NCBI RefSeq assembly: GCF_004801375.1
Contig: NZ_SSNZ01000001.1
Span: 868,001 to 932,000, forward strand
DNA from: Flavobacterium supellecticarium
Lineage (GTDB): Bacteria > Bacteroidota > Bacteroidia > Flavobacteriales > Flavobacteriaceae
Direction: 5' to 3'
DNA: 64,000 bases
The notes below the pieces were generated by a model. It saw only the letters and a program-made list of their open reading frames with translations. It made no database searches and was not told the origin of the DNA. Shown here piece after piece: positions 41,364-50,738 of this stretch (position 1 is its first letter; every line of letters begins with the position of its first letter). The translations under genes and the position numbers were made by a program.

Positions 41364-41385
41364 AAAGGGAACAAATGTTCCCTTT
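41364..41385 (-). terminator. terminator of the small reverse membrane-protein gene
   Basis: AAAGGGAACA / TGTTCCCTTT palindrome; on the reverse strand followed by TTATTTTAT. It lies back-to-back with the previous terminator. Confidence 0.65.
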
Positions 41386-41404
41386 ATATCTTGAATAAAA
41401 TTAA

Positions 41405-41566
41405 TTATTCTGCTTTCTTTTTGTTTCTCTTTTCTTTGATCAATTCGATGATAGCACCGCCAACCCAATATTGAACGAAACCTACCAGGAAAATCATTAA
41501 CCAAAAACCAATGGTTAAAATACATAAGAAAAGTAAAAAGCCTAAATACTGTTGAAATTCAAACAT
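41405..41566 (-). CDS. 53-residue membrane protein
   Basis: ATG at 41566 opens 53 codons ending in TAA at 41405. The sequence starts MFEFQQYLGFLL, has a long hydrophobic stretch (residues ~8-32, LLFLCILTIGFWLMIFLVGF), then VQYWVGGAIIELIKEKRNKK with a strongly basic tail. One or two membrane helices with the basic end inside. The coding-like composition and a terminator at its end support it; function unknown. Confidence 0.68.
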   Translation of the reverse strand: MFEFQQYLGFLLFLCILTIGFWLMIFLVGFVQYWVGGAIIELIKEKRNKKKAE

Positions 41567-41771
41567 GTTTTCCGGAATTTTGAATACCTGCCAAAGATAA
41601 GCCGAATAATCGGCTTGTCCAATATTTATCAGAAATTTATTTTAATTCATTTTTTTAAGCTGTCGATATTGTCTATTTTTGAAAGGATTTTAAAACTGCG
41701 TATACGGTTTACACACAGGATCGTTTTTATGGTTTTAAATCGACAGTAACAACTTATACACAACAATAAAA

Positions 41772-43169
41772 ATGGAATACAGAATAGAAAAAGACACCAT
41801 GGGTGAAGTGAAAGTTCCGGCAGACAAATACTGGGGAGCTCAAACAGAACGTTCTAGAAACAACTTCAAAATCGGTCCTTCGGGTTCGATGCCAAAAGAA
41901 ATCGTGGAAGGTTTTGCCTATCTTAAAAAAGCGGCAGCCTATGCCAATCACGATTTAGGGGTGTTAGCAGTAGAAAAAAGAGACGCTATTGCAGCTGTTT
42001 GCGATGAGATTTTAGCCGGAAAATTAGACGGTGAATTCCCATTGGTAATCTGGCAAACCGGATCGGGTACGCAAAGTAACATGAACGTAAACGAAGTAAT
42101 TGCAAATCGTGCCCAGGTATTGGCCGGATTTAAGATCGGTGAAGGTGAAGCCGTTATCAAAGCAAACGACGACGTAAACAAATCACAGTCATCAAACGAC
42201 ACCTATCCAACAGGAATGCATATCGCAGCCTACAAAGCAGTAGTAGAAGTAACCATTCCAGGTGTAGAAAAACTAAGAGATACGCTACAGGCGAAAGCAG
42301 AGGAATTTAAAACTGTAGTAAAAATTGGCCGTACACACTTAATGGATGCAACTCCATTAACATTAGGTCAGGAGATTTCAGGTTATGTAGCCCAGTTAAA
42401 TCACGGCTTAAAAGCAGTAAGAAATACACTTTCACACTTATCGGAAGTAGCTTTAGGCGGAACCGCTGTTGGAACCGGATTAAACACTCCGGAAGGATAT
42501 GACGTAAAAGTAGCTGAATACATTGCTAAATTTACCGGTCATCCGTTTGTAACAGCCGAAAATAAATTTGAAGCTTTAGCAGCACACGACGCTATTGTAG
42601 AAACGCATGGCGCCTTAAAACAATTGGCTGTATCCTTAAATAAAATTGCCAACGATATCCGTATGTTGGCATCAGGACCACGTTCCGGAATTGGTGAAAT
42701 TTTCATTCCGGAAAACGAACCGGGATCGTCTATTATGCCCGGAAAAGTAAACCCTACACAATGTGAGGCTTTAACCATGGTATGTGCTCAGGTAATGGGT
42801 AACGACGTAGCGATTACCATTGGCGGTACTCAGGGACATTACGAATTAAACGTTTTCAAACCGTTAATGGCAGCTAACTTCCTGCAATCGGCTCGTTTAT
42901 TAGGTGACGCTTGTGTTTCGTTTGATGAGCATTGTGCACAGGGAATCGAGCCAAACCACAAGCGTATTAAAGAATTGGTCGACAATTCTCTAATGTTAGT
43001 AACGGCTTTAAACACCAAAATCGGATATTACAAAGCGGCTGAAATCGCGCAAACAGCTCACAAAAACGGAACTACTTTAAAAGAAGAAGCGGTACGTTTG
43101 GGATATGTTACACCAGAAGATTTCGACGCCTGGGTAAAACCGGAAGACATGGTGGGAAGTTTAAAATAA
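41772..43169 (+). CDS. fumC: fumarate hydratase class II
   Basis: A 465-residue iron-independent fumarase that interconverts fumarate and malate in the TCA cycle. The family signature [16 protein letters not shown] is intact, as are [31 protein letters not shown] and the catalytic His region. It stands alone. The 205-base upstream region has TATTTTTG (41675-41682) as possible -7 box and a hairpin AAGCCGA-ATAA-TCGGCTT (41599-41616). Confidence 0.96.
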   Translation: MEYRIEKDTMGEVKVPADKYWGAQTERSRNNFKIGPSGSMPKEIVEGFAYLKKAAAYANHDLGVLAVEKRDAIAAVCDEILAGKLDGEFPLVIWQTGSGTQSNMNVNEVIANRAQVLAGFKIGEGEAVIKANDDVNKSQSSNDTYPTGMHIAAYKAVVEVTIPGVEKLRDTLQAKAEEFKTVVKIGRTHLMDATPLTLGQEISGYVAQLNHGLKAVRNTLSHLSEVALGGTAVGTGLNTPEGYDVKVAEYIAKFTGHPFVTAENKFEALAAHDAIVETHGALKQLAVSLNKIANDIRMLASGPRSGIGEIFIPENEPGSSIMPGKVNPTQCEALTMVCAQVMGNDVAITIGGTQGHYELNVFKPLMAANFLQSARLLGDACVSFDEHCAQGIEPNHKRIKELVDNSLMLVTALNTKIGYYKAAEIAQTAHKNGTTLKEEAVRLGYVTPEDFDAWVKPEDMVGSLK

Positions 43170-43188
43170 TTATTTCTCAATAGTAACT

Positions 43189-43222
43189 AAAACCTGTAGT
43201 TGTCCTGGACACTACAGGTTTT
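43189..43222 (+). terminator. hairpin terminator of fumC with AAAACCTGT arms
   Basis: AAAACCTGTAGT pairs with ACTACAGGTTTT (12 bp), loop TGTCCTGGAC; tail TATCATTTT. Shares its outer arms with the elements at 11473 and 52850. Confidence 0.8.
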
Positions 43223-43243
43223 ATCATTTTAATCCGATTATAT

Positions 43244-43795
43244 ATGTTATTTGAAGATCAACTTTTTGAAAAAGTCAGCGTATTGGAAAAAGCCGAATAC
43301 GACAATTGCCAGTTTATCAATTGTCAGTTTGGGAATGCCTATTTGAATAATTTTTCATTTTTGGATTGCACCTTTACGGATTGTGATTTCAGTATGGCAA
43401 ACGTAAGCGGCACTTCCTTTAAGAATGTCAGCTTTACCGATTGTAAATTGCTCGGTGTTAACTTTAACGACAGTAATCCGTTTTTACTACAACTAACGTT
43501 GAATCGTTGTACTATAAAATTGGGCTCTTTTTACGGTTTAAAACTTAAAAACTCGCATTTTTCCGATTGTATTCTCGAGGATGTCGATTTTACCGATGCC
43601 GATTTATCAGGTGTACGTTTTCCAAACTGTGACTTTAGCAAAGCCATATTTAACCATACGATACTCGAAAAAGCCGATTTCCGTACGGCTATCAATTATT
43701 CGATAAATCCGGATCAGAATACAATTACCCGTGCCAAATTTGCCTATCCGGCGGTTTTGGGATTACTGGACGCCTATAAAATCGAAGTTCAATAG
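43244..43795 (+). CDS. pentapeptide repeat protein (Qnr-like), paralogue 2
   Basis: A 183-residue right-handed beta-helix (YDNCQFINCQFGNAYLNNFSF, then SGVRFPNCDFSKAIFNHTI) ending EKADFRTAINYSINPDQNTITRAKFAYPAVLGLL, like Qnr. It is a diverged copy of the protein at 31917: the same length class, the same C-terminal block (EKADF, I-x-P, A-x-F, GLL). As with that gene, its stop lies two bases from a convergent gene's stop. Possible gyrase interaction is by family only. Confidence 0.88.
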   Translation: MLFEDQLFEKVSVLEKAEYDNCQFINCQFGNAYLNNFSFLDCTFTDCDFSMANVSGTSFKNVSFTDCKLLGVNFNDSNPFLLQLTLNRCTIKLGSFYGLKLKNSHFSDCILEDVDFTDADLSGVRFPNCDFSKAIFNHTILEKADFRTAINYSINPDQNTITRAKFAYPAVLGLLDAYKIEVQ

Positions 43796-43797
43796 CC

Positions 43798-44496
43798 TTA
43801 CTTTTTATTTTCCATCTTATGAATGATATCATTCATCATGTCGATTTGAATCTTCTGGATTTCCAACATCGACTGTTCCTGATGTAAAATCAGATGATCA
43901 ATTTTTTCGTGTAACATCCGTATTTCCAACTCCGATTTCAAATTGATCATGTAATCGTTTTTAGATCGTTCCCGGTCTTTTTCCTCCTGGCGGTTCTGAC
44001 TCATCATAATCACCGGAGCCTGTAAAGCCGCAATACAGGAAAGAATCAGATTCAGCAAAATAAACGGATAGGGATCAAAACCTTTATTGGCCAGCATAAA
44101 AACGTTTAGGGCAATCCAGGCAATCAAAAAAACGACAAAGGATATAATAAACGTCCAGCTACCGCCAAACTCCGCTACCTTATCAGCTACCCGTTGTCCA
44201 AAAGTATACCCTTGCCCCTCTTCTTCAGGCTTATTGATTACTATTTTCTTATCTTTCAGCGCATGCAAAACTGTTTTTTCCAGTTCAGAAATTTCACCGA
44301 CTTCCTTAATCAAAAAATCCGAAATATATTTTTCACGGTAATAATTTAATTCTCCAACCGACAAATACTGTTCCCGCGTAAATTCCGGATGTTCTTTCAG
44401 TATAAAATCCATAATGGAAGCCCGGATTGTTTTTCCGGAAACTTTTTCGGCTGCCGGAAATTCCTTTCCCGAAATGGCACTTATAAATGTTTTCAT
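43798..44496 (-). CDS. DUF1003 membrane protein
   Basis: A 232-residue protein. The N-terminal ~75 residues are soluble; GQRVADKVAEFGGSWTFIISFVVFLIAWIALNVFML and FDPYPFILLNLILSCIAALQAPVIMMSQNRQEEKDRERSKNDYMINLKSELEIRMLHEKIDHL are the two-helix DUF1003 core and its following coiled coil. Function is unknown. It lies 18 bases downstream of corA on the same strand, a recurrent pairing that hints at a role with divalent cation transport. Confidence 0.88.
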   Translation of the reverse strand: MKTFISAISGKEFPAAEKVSGKTIRASIMDFILKEHPEFTREQYLSVGELNYYREKYISDFLIKEVGEISELEKTVLHALKDKKIVINKPEEEGQGYTFGQRVADKVAEFGGSWTFIISFVVFLIAWIALNVFMLANKGFDPYPFILLNLILSCIAALQAPVIMMSQNRQEEKDRERSKNDYMINLKSELEIRMLHEKIDHLILHQEQSMLEIQKIQIDMMNDIIHKMENKK

Positions 44497-44514
44497 AACG
44501 TATCGTTCATTGCT

Positions 44515-45597
44515 TTAAAACCACTTTTTTCTTTTAAAATAGGTCACCATTAAAATGGCCAGTATCGCCATAATACCCAGAACCGCAAAATAGCCGTTAT
44601 CCGTTTTTAACTCCGGCATGTTTTCAAAATTCATCCCATAAACTCCCACAATAAACGTGAGTGGCATAAAAATAACAGACACCACGGTTAGCACTTTCAT
44701 AATTTCGTTCATCCGTTGACTTTGGGCCGAAAAATAAAAGTGCGAGGCGCTATCCAGCGAATTGGTATCGTAATCGATCTGTTCCAAAAGTTCGAGACAT
44801 TTCTGATGCAAACGGGCAAAAAATGTATAATTGGATTGCTCAATTCCATCATACTGATCATCATCCTGAAAACTCTTCAGACTATACAACGCATCGCGCA
44901 ACGGGATAATGGAACGTTTTAGAAAATTCAGATTTTCCCGATTTTTTTCAATTCGTATGAGTACATCCTGACGGTAATTCGTTTTGGATTCAATCATCAA
45001 CGCCTCAATCCGGTCTTCGTAATTTTCGATGGTGATATAAAAATTTTCGATAATCGCATCCAGCATCAGATACAACAGATAATCGTTTTTCTTTTTGCGG
45101 ACAATTCCCGTAGCCGTACGGATACGCTCGCGGATATGCGTAAAAAAGTCACTCCTTTTTTCCTGAAACGAGACCAGCATATTTCCTTTTAGAATAAAAC
45201 TGATCTGTTCGACACTGATATTATCCAGATCTTCCCCCGGTAAAATCGATTTGATATTAAAAAACAACATATCGTCCAGTTCTTCGAGCTTGGTTCTTCG
45301 CTGGGTATTCAGAATATCGCCGACAAGAAAATTCTGGATTCCGACCAATTCTCCTATCTTCTGGATCAGTTCGACATCGTGAAGTCCGTGAATATTAAGC
45401 CATTTCACATCCTCTTCCTGCAATTTGTCGTTGAGTTCTTTTTCAACCTTATTCAGCGTAATTTTTGTATATTCTTCAAAGCGTTTTTCATTGTAAACAA
45501 ATAACTGCATTCCTACCGGCTCGCTGGTGTGAACACCGGTATATTCATAATAATTGGGCTGAACTTTGCGGACTTTACGATACTTGACTTTTCTCAC
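44515..45597 (-). CDS. corA: magnesium/cobalt transporter CorA
   Basis: A 360-residue channel for Mg2+ uptake. A large cytoplasmic domain is followed by two C-terminal membrane helices; the first ends in the YGMNFENMPEL signature, which forms the selectivity filter, and the protein ends in the basic YFKRKKWF. DUF1003 follows in the same operon. It is divergent from hutI. Confidence 0.95.
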   Translation of the reverse strand: MRKVKYRKVRKVQPNYYEYTGVHTSEPVGMQLFVYNEKRFEEYTKITLNKVEKELNDKLQEEDVKWLNIHGLHDVELIQKIGELVGIQNFLVGDILNTQRRTKLEELDDMLFFNIKSILPGEDLDNISVEQISFILKGNMLVSFQEKRSDFFTHIRERIRTATGIVRKKKNDYLLYLMLDAIIENFYITIENYEDRIEALMIESKTNYRQDVLIRIEKNRENLNFLKRSIIPLRDALYSLKSFQDDDQYDGIEQSNYTFFARLHQKCLELLEQIDYDTNSLDSASHFYFSAQSQRMNEIMKVLTVVSVIFMPLTFIVGVYGMNFENMPELKTDNGYFAVLGIMAILAILMVTYFKRKKWF

Positions 45598-45701
45598 GGC
45601 ATAATAATTTTATATAAAGATAGGAGTTTTTAAAATTCCGGTTTATTTTTACAAAAATTATTTAAGCACTTATAAAAGCTGCTCTTTCAAGATAAAATCC
45701 T

Positions 45702-46940
45702 ATGAAAATTTTAATCCAGAACATCAAAGAACTTCTACAGGTACGGGAAACTCCCGTAGCCAAAGTTTCCGGTGCCGAAATGGCCGTTTTACCCAAAATA
45801 GACCATGCTTTCCTATTGATTGAAAACGATCGGATTGCCGATTTTGGCCCGATGGCAGACTGTCCGTCATCAGAAGACTGTGAATTAATTGATGCGACCG
45901 GTAAAACCGTACTTCCAACGTGGTGCGACAGCCATACGCATATTGTGTATGCCGGCAATCGCGAGCAGGAATTTGTAGATCGGATTAATGGACTGAGTTA
46001 TGAAGAGATTGCCAGTCGTGGCGGTGGTATTCTGAATTCGGCTAAAAAATTACAGGAAACCTCCGAAGAAGACCTTTACAACCAATCGAAAGTACGTTTG
46101 GAAGAAGTGATGCGCCAGGGAACCGGAGCTGTCGAAATCAAATCCGGTTACGGACTTACGGTAGAAGCCGAATTAAAAATGCTACGGGTGATCAAACGTT
46201 TATCCGAAAACTACCCGATTGCCATCAAAGCGACTTTTTTAGGGGCACATGCTTTCCCATCCGAATATAAAGAAAACCACGAAGGTTATATCAATTTGAT
46301 CATTAACGAAATGCTTCCAGCTATTGCCCGCGAAAACCTGGCTCAATATGTGGATGCCTTTCTGGAAACCGGTTATTTTTCGGTAGCCGAAACCGAACGT
46401 ATTATCGAAGCGGGAAAACAACACGGATTGATTCCGAAAATCCACGTAAATCAGTTTACCGCCATAAATGGCATCGAAGCCTGTGTGAAACACGGTGCTT
46501 TATCGGTAGACCACCTGGAAATTGTAACCGATGAAGATATTGCTGTTTTAAAAGACAGTACCACTATGCCGGTCGCACTACCAAGCTGTTCCTATTTTAT
46601 CAGCATTCCGTATACGCCGGCGCGAAAAATGCTACAAGCCGGATTACCGTTGGCTTTAGCCTCCGATTTTAATCCGGGAACCACGCCATCCGGAAATATG
46701 AATTTTGTAGTCGCTACCGCCTGTATCAAAATGAAAATGACACCGGAAGAAGCTATTAATGCGGCAACTATTAACGGCGCCTATGCCATGGGAATTTCCG
46801 ATACACACGGAAGTATCACCAAAGGAAAAAAGGCGAATATCATCATTACGCAACCGCTTACCTCCTATTACCAGCTACCCTATGCTTTTGGCAGCAACCT
46901 GATTGATCAGGTGTTAATCGAAGGTCAGTTTATTCAATAA
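45702..46940 (+). CDS. hutI: imidazolonepropionase
   Basis: A 412-residue amidohydrolase, third enzyme of histidine degradation (imidazolonepropionate to formiminoglutamate). The metal motif is DSHTHIVYAGNREQEF; KSGYGLTVEAELKMLR, HVNQFTAINGIEACVKHGALSVDHLE and the catalytic-Asp region ALASDFNPGTTPSGNM are all typical. hutG follows 1 kb on, with a reverse gene between; hutH and hutU are not in the window. Confidence 0.96.
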   Translation: MKILIQNIKELLQVRETPVAKVSGAEMAVLPKIDHAFLLIENDRIADFGPMADCPSSEDCELIDATGKTVLPTWCDSHTHIVYAGNREQEFVDRINGLSYEEIASRGGGILNSAKKLQETSEEDLYNQSKVRLEEVMRQGTGAVEIKSGYGLTVEAELKMLRVIKRLSENYPIAIKATFLGAHAFPSEYKENHEGYINLIINEMLPAIARENLAQYVDAFLETGYFSVAETERIIEAGKQHGLIPKIHVNQFTAINGIEACVKHGALSVDHLEIVTDEDIAVLKDSTTMPVALPSCSYFISIPYTPARKMLQAGLPLALASDFNPGTTPSGNMNFVVATACIKMKMTPEEAINAATINGAYAMGISDTHGSITKGKKANIIITQPLTSYYQLPYAFGSNLIDQVLIEGQFIQ

Positions 46941-46969
46941 AAAAAGAGGAACCTATGTTCCTCTTTTTT
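46941..46969 (+). terminator. terminator of hutI
   Basis: AAAAAGAGGAAC-CTAT-GTTCCTCTTTTTT perfect stem at the stop codon; also faces the convergent coiled-coil gene. Confidence 0.92.
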
Positions 46970-46992
46970 GTTGTATTGTCGTTTATCATTTG

Positions 46993-47874
46993 TTATTTCA
47001 ACGTAAAGCTGGTTTTGGATACCAATTCCGCTTTGTCGAAAATATTTACGAAGAATGTTCCCCCTTCAATATTTTCTACCGGTAAATCCTGCGTCACCTG
47101 AACGGTTTTGTTTTCATATTTCACCGTTTTAACAAAGCTGTATGTTAACACTTTATCACCAAAAGTCTCGGTACGTTTTTCGCCTAATACATTGTTTTTA
47201 CTGTCAATGATCTGGATATAGTACGTTTTGTCTCCCGATTTGGCTACCTGGTTTTCAGCAATGGTAAAGCTCACTTTCAATACATCGGCTTTACGCGCTT
47301 TGTCCGTATCAATTTGTTTTCCGGAACTTCTTTGTTTTACTGCAGTCGTCTGTAAATTCAATACCGTTAATTTAGACGCTTTTTCAACCGTTTTGGCCAA
47401 CTGGTCGTTTTGTGACACCAATGTATCGTTCACTCTTCTAGCGTCGTTTAATACGGTCTGTGTACTGTCACGTTGTGTAGTTAAGGCCGCATTTTGTTTT
47501 TTCAGCCCTTCATTTTCGCGCATCAGATTATCCATTTCACGTTTTAAACGCAGGTAATCGTTTTTAAATTTTGCTAACGAAGCCGCATCGCCCTTTGATT
47601 TTTCCAGTTCTTTCTGCAATTGGATCAGTTTTTCTCTTTCTGCCGTCAGTTCAGACGAAAGTGAAGTGTTATCCGCTATCGCAGCATCATATTTAGCAAT
47701 CGCAGCTTGAAGCTCTTCATTTAACTTATCTTTCTCCGACATGATTTTGTTTTCAGAAGTCTGATTATCAGTACTCATTTTGTACATATAGGCCAAGCTC
47801 CCGATTAACAATAACGACAAAACAACAATAATGGCTTTTAAGCTCGAGTTACTTTTTTGATTTTCCATAGTCAC
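46993..47874 (-). CDS. membrane-anchored coiled-coil protein
   Basis: A 293-residue protein with one N-terminal membrane segment (SLKAIIVVLSLLLIGSLAYMY), a coiled coil over residues ~40-160 (EKDKLNEELQAAIAKYDAAIADN and KNDYLRLKREMDNLMRENEGLKKQ), and a C-terminal beta-rich domain (LKVSFTIAENQVAKSGDKTYYIQIID). The start may be ATG 47874 or 47868. Similar flavobacterial proteins are sometimes called chromosome-partitioning proteins, with no support here. It interrupts the hut pair on the other strand. Confidence 0.8.
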   Translation of the reverse strand: MTMENQKSNSSLKAIIVVLSLLLIGSLAYMYKMSTDNQTSENKIMSEKDKLNEELQAAIAKYDAAIADNTSLSSELTAEREKLIQLQKELEKSKGDAASLAKFKNDYLRLKREMDNLMRENEGLKKQNAALTTQRDSTQTVLNDARRVNDTLVSQNDQLAKTVEKASKLTVLNLQTTAVKQRSSGKQIDTDKARKADVLKVSFTIAENQVAKSGDKTYYIQIIDSKNNVLGEKRTETFGDKVLTYSFVKTVKYENKTVQVTQDLPVENIEGGTFFVNIFDKAELVSKTSFTLK

Positions 47875-47945
47875 ATTTTTTTCAAATACAATTAGCTATA
47901 AAATTATTCATTTCCGTAAAATAACGAAAGTTTTATAGAAAATAG

Positions 47946-47953
47946 TATTTTTG
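47946..47953 (+). promoter_or_regulatory. -7 promoter element of hutG
   Basis: TATTTTTG, 17 bases before the hutG ATG. Confidence 0.4.
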
Positions 47954-47970
47954 GATGCAACATTTTTTAT

Positions 47971-49005
47971 ATGGAAAAGCTTATCCGATTTACACTAAAC
48001 GACTTAACGAAAATTACCAATCACCGTAGTGGTGAGATAAAATTCGGAGAAAGGATCCAAACCGTACCCAAGGAAATGGATACGTTGGAATTTCTCCAGA
48101 CCAGCGATGCCGAATTTGTTTTACTGGGAATTCCGGAAGACATTGGCGTACGTGCCAACCTGGGAAGAGCCGGAACTGCTTCGGCCTGGGAAAGCACTTT
48201 AAAAAGCATTGTAAACATCCAGAACAACCGTTTCTGCAAAGGCAGTCAGCTACTGATATTGGGTAGCATTGATGTTTCCGAACAAATGGAAGCTATCAAA
48301 ACGTTGGACATTACGGACAAAGAAGACCGCAGGCATTTTTTTAAAATGGTCGAAAAAATCGACAAAGAAGTCTCGCATATTGTCTGTCAGATTATCAAAG
48401 CCGGAAAGACTCCAATTGTAATTGGCGGTGGACATAATAATGCTTACGGGAACATTAAAGGACTTGCACTGGCAAAAGGAAGAGCCGTTAACGCCATTAA
48501 TTTTGATGCGCATACCGATTTCCGCGCTCTGGAAGGACGCCATAGCGGCAACGGGTTTTCGTATGCGTTTGAAGAAGGTTTTCTGAAAAAATATTTTATT
48601 TTCGGATTACACGAAAGCTATACACCGAAAAGCGTACTGGATTCGATTAAAAAAGTAACTGAAAAAATCCGTTATAATACGTACGAACAAATTGCCGTTC
48701 GCCGGGAAAAAGACTTTGACGACGAAATGGAAGTTGCCTTAAAACATATTGCCACGGATGCTTTTGGTATTGAAATCGATTTGGACGCCCTTCCCGGAAT
48801 TGCGAGTAGTGCGATGACGTTGAGTGGTTTTTCGGTAGCCGAATTACGACAGTTTATTCACTACTTTGGTCAGAGTAGCAATGCCTCCTACTTACACATT
48901 TGTGAAGGCGCTCCGGATCTGGATCAGGACAAAAATAACCATCTTGTAGGGAAATTAATCGCCTATTTGATCACCGATTTTATGAAGGCGAAGCATAATA
49001 TATAA
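47971..49005 (+). CDS. hutG: formimidoylglutamase
   Basis: A 344-residue ureohydrolase (arginase fold) that splits formiminoglutamate to glutamate and formamide, the last step of the pathway that includes hutI. The manganese ligands are in VIGGGHNNAYG, NFDAHTDFRALEGRHSGNGFSYA and IEIDLDALPGIASSAM. Assignment to hutG over arginase or agmatinase rests on sequence type and on the nearby hutI. Confidence 0.9.
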   Translation: MEKLIRFTLNDLTKITNHRSGEIKFGERIQTVPKEMDTLEFLQTSDAEFVLLGIPEDIGVRANLGRAGTASAWESTLKSIVNIQNNRFCKGSQLLILGSIDVSEQMEAIKTLDITDKEDRRHFFKMVEKIDKEVSHIVCQIIKAGKTPIVIGGGHNNAYGNIKGLALAKGRAVNAINFDAHTDFRALEGRHSGNGFSYAFEEGFLKKYFIFGLHESYTPKSVLDSIKKVTEKIRYNTYEQIAVRREKDFDDEMEVALKHIATDAFGIEIDLDALPGIASSAMTLSGFSVAELRQFIHYFGQSSNASYLHICEGAPDLDQDKNNHLVGKLIAYLITDFMKAKHNI

Positions 49006-49035
49006 ACAAAACCAATATTTTAAAGTATTTTTGCA

Positions 49036-49066
49036 AACGATAGCTACTAACAGTTATCGTTTTTTT
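49036..49066 (+). terminator. hairpin and U-run abutting the helicase start
   Basis: AACGATA pairs with TATCGTT around GCTACTAACAGT, followed by seven Ts and then directly the helicase ATG at 49067. It may end hutG, or it may be the whole 5' leader of the helicase, since TATTTTTG (49026-49033) places transcription start at its foot. Confidence 0.6.
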
Positions 49067-50323
49067 ATGCAATTTCAAGACTTAGATTTACTTCGCAATA
49101 TACAACAGGCGCTTACCGAAGAGGGTTATGAAAACCCGACACCCATTCAGGAACAGGCCATTCCGATCATCATGGAAGGTACTGATCTTGTAGGTTGCGC
49201 TCAAACCGGAACCGGAAAAACGGCAGCCTTCGCCATTCCAATCCTGAATTTATTACACCGGATTGTAGGATCATCAAAGAAAGTAAAACACATTCGTACA
49301 CTAATCGTGACACCAACCCGCGAACTGGCGATTCAGATCGGGGAAAGTTTTAATACGTACGGAAAATACACCAATATCCGTACACTGGTTATTTTTGGCG
49401 GTGTAAACCAAACGCCACAGGTCGATCAGCTTAAAAAAGGTGTTGACGTATTGATAGCCACTCCGGGGCGTTTACTGGATTTACACAAACAAGGTTTTAT
49501 CGACCTGCACCATATGCACCATTTGGTTTTGGATGAAGCCGATCAGATGCTGGATATGGGTTTTATTAACGATGTTAAAAAGATTATCAAACTAACACCG
49601 GACAACCGTCAGACGTTATTATTTTCGGCTACCATGCCACTAGCCATTCGCGAATTGGCCGATACGTTCCTGACACAACCGAAATATGTGTCGGTAGCGC
49701 CAATTTCCAGTACAGCCGAAACCGTACAACAAAAAGTATACTTTGTTGAGAAAGAAGACAAGCGAAAATTATTGTATCATATCATCCGTAACGACAAACT
49801 TTCGAACGTTTTGGTTTTTGCCCGAACCAAACACGGTGCCGACAACGTTGTAAAAGCCTTAAAAAAGAACGGTATTAACGCCGAAGCCATTCATGGAGAC
49901 AAATCCCAGTCGGCACGTCAACGTGTCCTGGACGGCTTTAAAAATAAAGAAGTTTCCGTTTTGGTTGCCACCGATATTGCCGCCAGAGGAATTGACATCG
50001 AGCAACTGCCGTTTGTGATCAATTTTGATTTACCGAATATTCCCGAAACCTACGTACACCGTATCGGACGTACCGGACGTGCCGGAAATACCGGATTAGC
50101 CTTATCCTTTTGCGGAAAAGACGAGAAACCGTATTTACAGGATATTGAAAAACTTACCCGTCAGAAACTTAAAGTTGTAGAGGATCATCCGTTTCCATGG
50201 AAAGAAGGCGAGAAAAAAGAAGAGCAGCCCGGAGCCAAAAAAGACTTCCGCAACAAAAACAAAAACCAGTCAAAATCACGCAAATCACCGGAATCGAAGA
50301 AGAATAAAAAGCGTTGGTATTAG
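49067..50323 (+). CDS. DEAD-box RNA helicase (RhlE type)
   Basis: A 418-residue ATP-dependent RNA helicase starting MQFQDLDLLRNIQQALTEEGYENPTPIQEQAIP; a longer frame from 49031 would begin inside the promoter. Motifs in order: Q motif, AQTGTGKT, PTRELAIQ, VLDEADQMLDMGF, FSATMP, VATDIAARGIDI, HRIGRTGRAG. The C-terminal ~50 residues are basic (KNKNQSKSRKSPESKKNKKRW) and likely bind RNA loosely. Such helicases act in ribosome assembly and cold growth. A strong terminator follows. Confidence 0.94.
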   Translation: MQFQDLDLLRNIQQALTEEGYENPTPIQEQAIPIIMEGTDLVGCAQTGTGKTAAFAIPILNLLHRIVGSSKKVKHIRTLIVTPTRELAIQIGESFNTYGKYTNIRTLVIFGGVNQTPQVDQLKKGVDVLIATPGRLLDLHKQGFIDLHHMHHLVLDEADQMLDMGFINDVKKIIKLTPDNRQTLLFSATMPLAIRELADTFLTQPKYVSVAPISSTAETVQQKVYFVEKEDKRKLLYHIIRNDKLSNVLVFARTKHGADNVVKALKKNGINAEAIHGDKSQSARQRVLDGFKNKEVSVLVATDIAARGIDIEQLPFVINFDLPNIPETYVHRIGRTGRAGNTGLALSFCGKDEKPYLQDIEKLTRQKLKVVEDHPFPWKEGEKKEEQPGAKKDFRNKNKNQSKSRKSPESKKNKKRWY

Positions 50324-50331
50324 CGTAAAAG

Positions 50332-50367
50332 AAAAAAGCAGCCCCCCTATGAGCTGCTTTTTTTTTC
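50332..50367 (+). terminator. terminator of the helicase gene
   Basis: AAAAAAGCAGC / GCTGCTTTTTTTTT with a C-rich loop. Confidence 0.88.
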
Positions 50368-50738
50368 AAAAAAACTAAAGATATGCAAATAAAAACTTAT
50401 GTATAATAAATAAGGTTTTCAGATAAAAAAAAATAAAAATGCTGAACTGTTAGCCGCTCAGCATTTTAACCCAAAATTAAAAGAACTTCACTAACTAAAA
50501 TACACCATAAATGATGTAAAAGAGACCATATTTATTATCAACTTAAAAAGTTTAGGAACACACAGTTAATAAATCAATAAAGGGCAATATGGTCTTTTTT
50601 AAACTTACTAAATGAAAAACTCTATTGAGACAAAATTCCATATTCTTAAGTTAAAATGCAATACGTAAAAATACTGATTTTCTATCCGGTAAAACACGTG
50701 ATTTCCCTACAAGTAGAGGGTTTTCACCGTTAATGAAG
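50368..50738. other. 371-base intergenic region with two unexplained structures
   Basis: Between convergent helicase and response-regulator genes, after the helicase terminator. It contains no coding frame of note, but holds a 10-bp hairpin (50436-50467) and a long-range 10-bp inverted repeat ending in a T-run (50523-50600). The rest up to 50738 is AT-rich, with CTACAAGTAG at 50709-50718. Confidence 0.55.
50436..50600 (+). ncRNA. candidate small RNA with two hairpins and terminator
   Basis: AAAATGCTGA / TCAGCATTTT form a perfect 10-bp stem (50436-50445 with 50458-50467). AGACCATATT (50523-50532) is exactly complementary to AATATGGTCT (50586-50595), which is followed by TTTTTT. Between them AACTT-AAA-AAGTT is another small hairpin. 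No protein gene ends here. No clear promoter was found, so this is a structural guess. Confidence 0.35.

Noticed and set aside
41319..41525. 68-codon reverse frame after the YD-like gene
   Set aside because: It crosses two terminators in another frame of the 53-residue membrane protein gene (41405-41566), which is the better gene.
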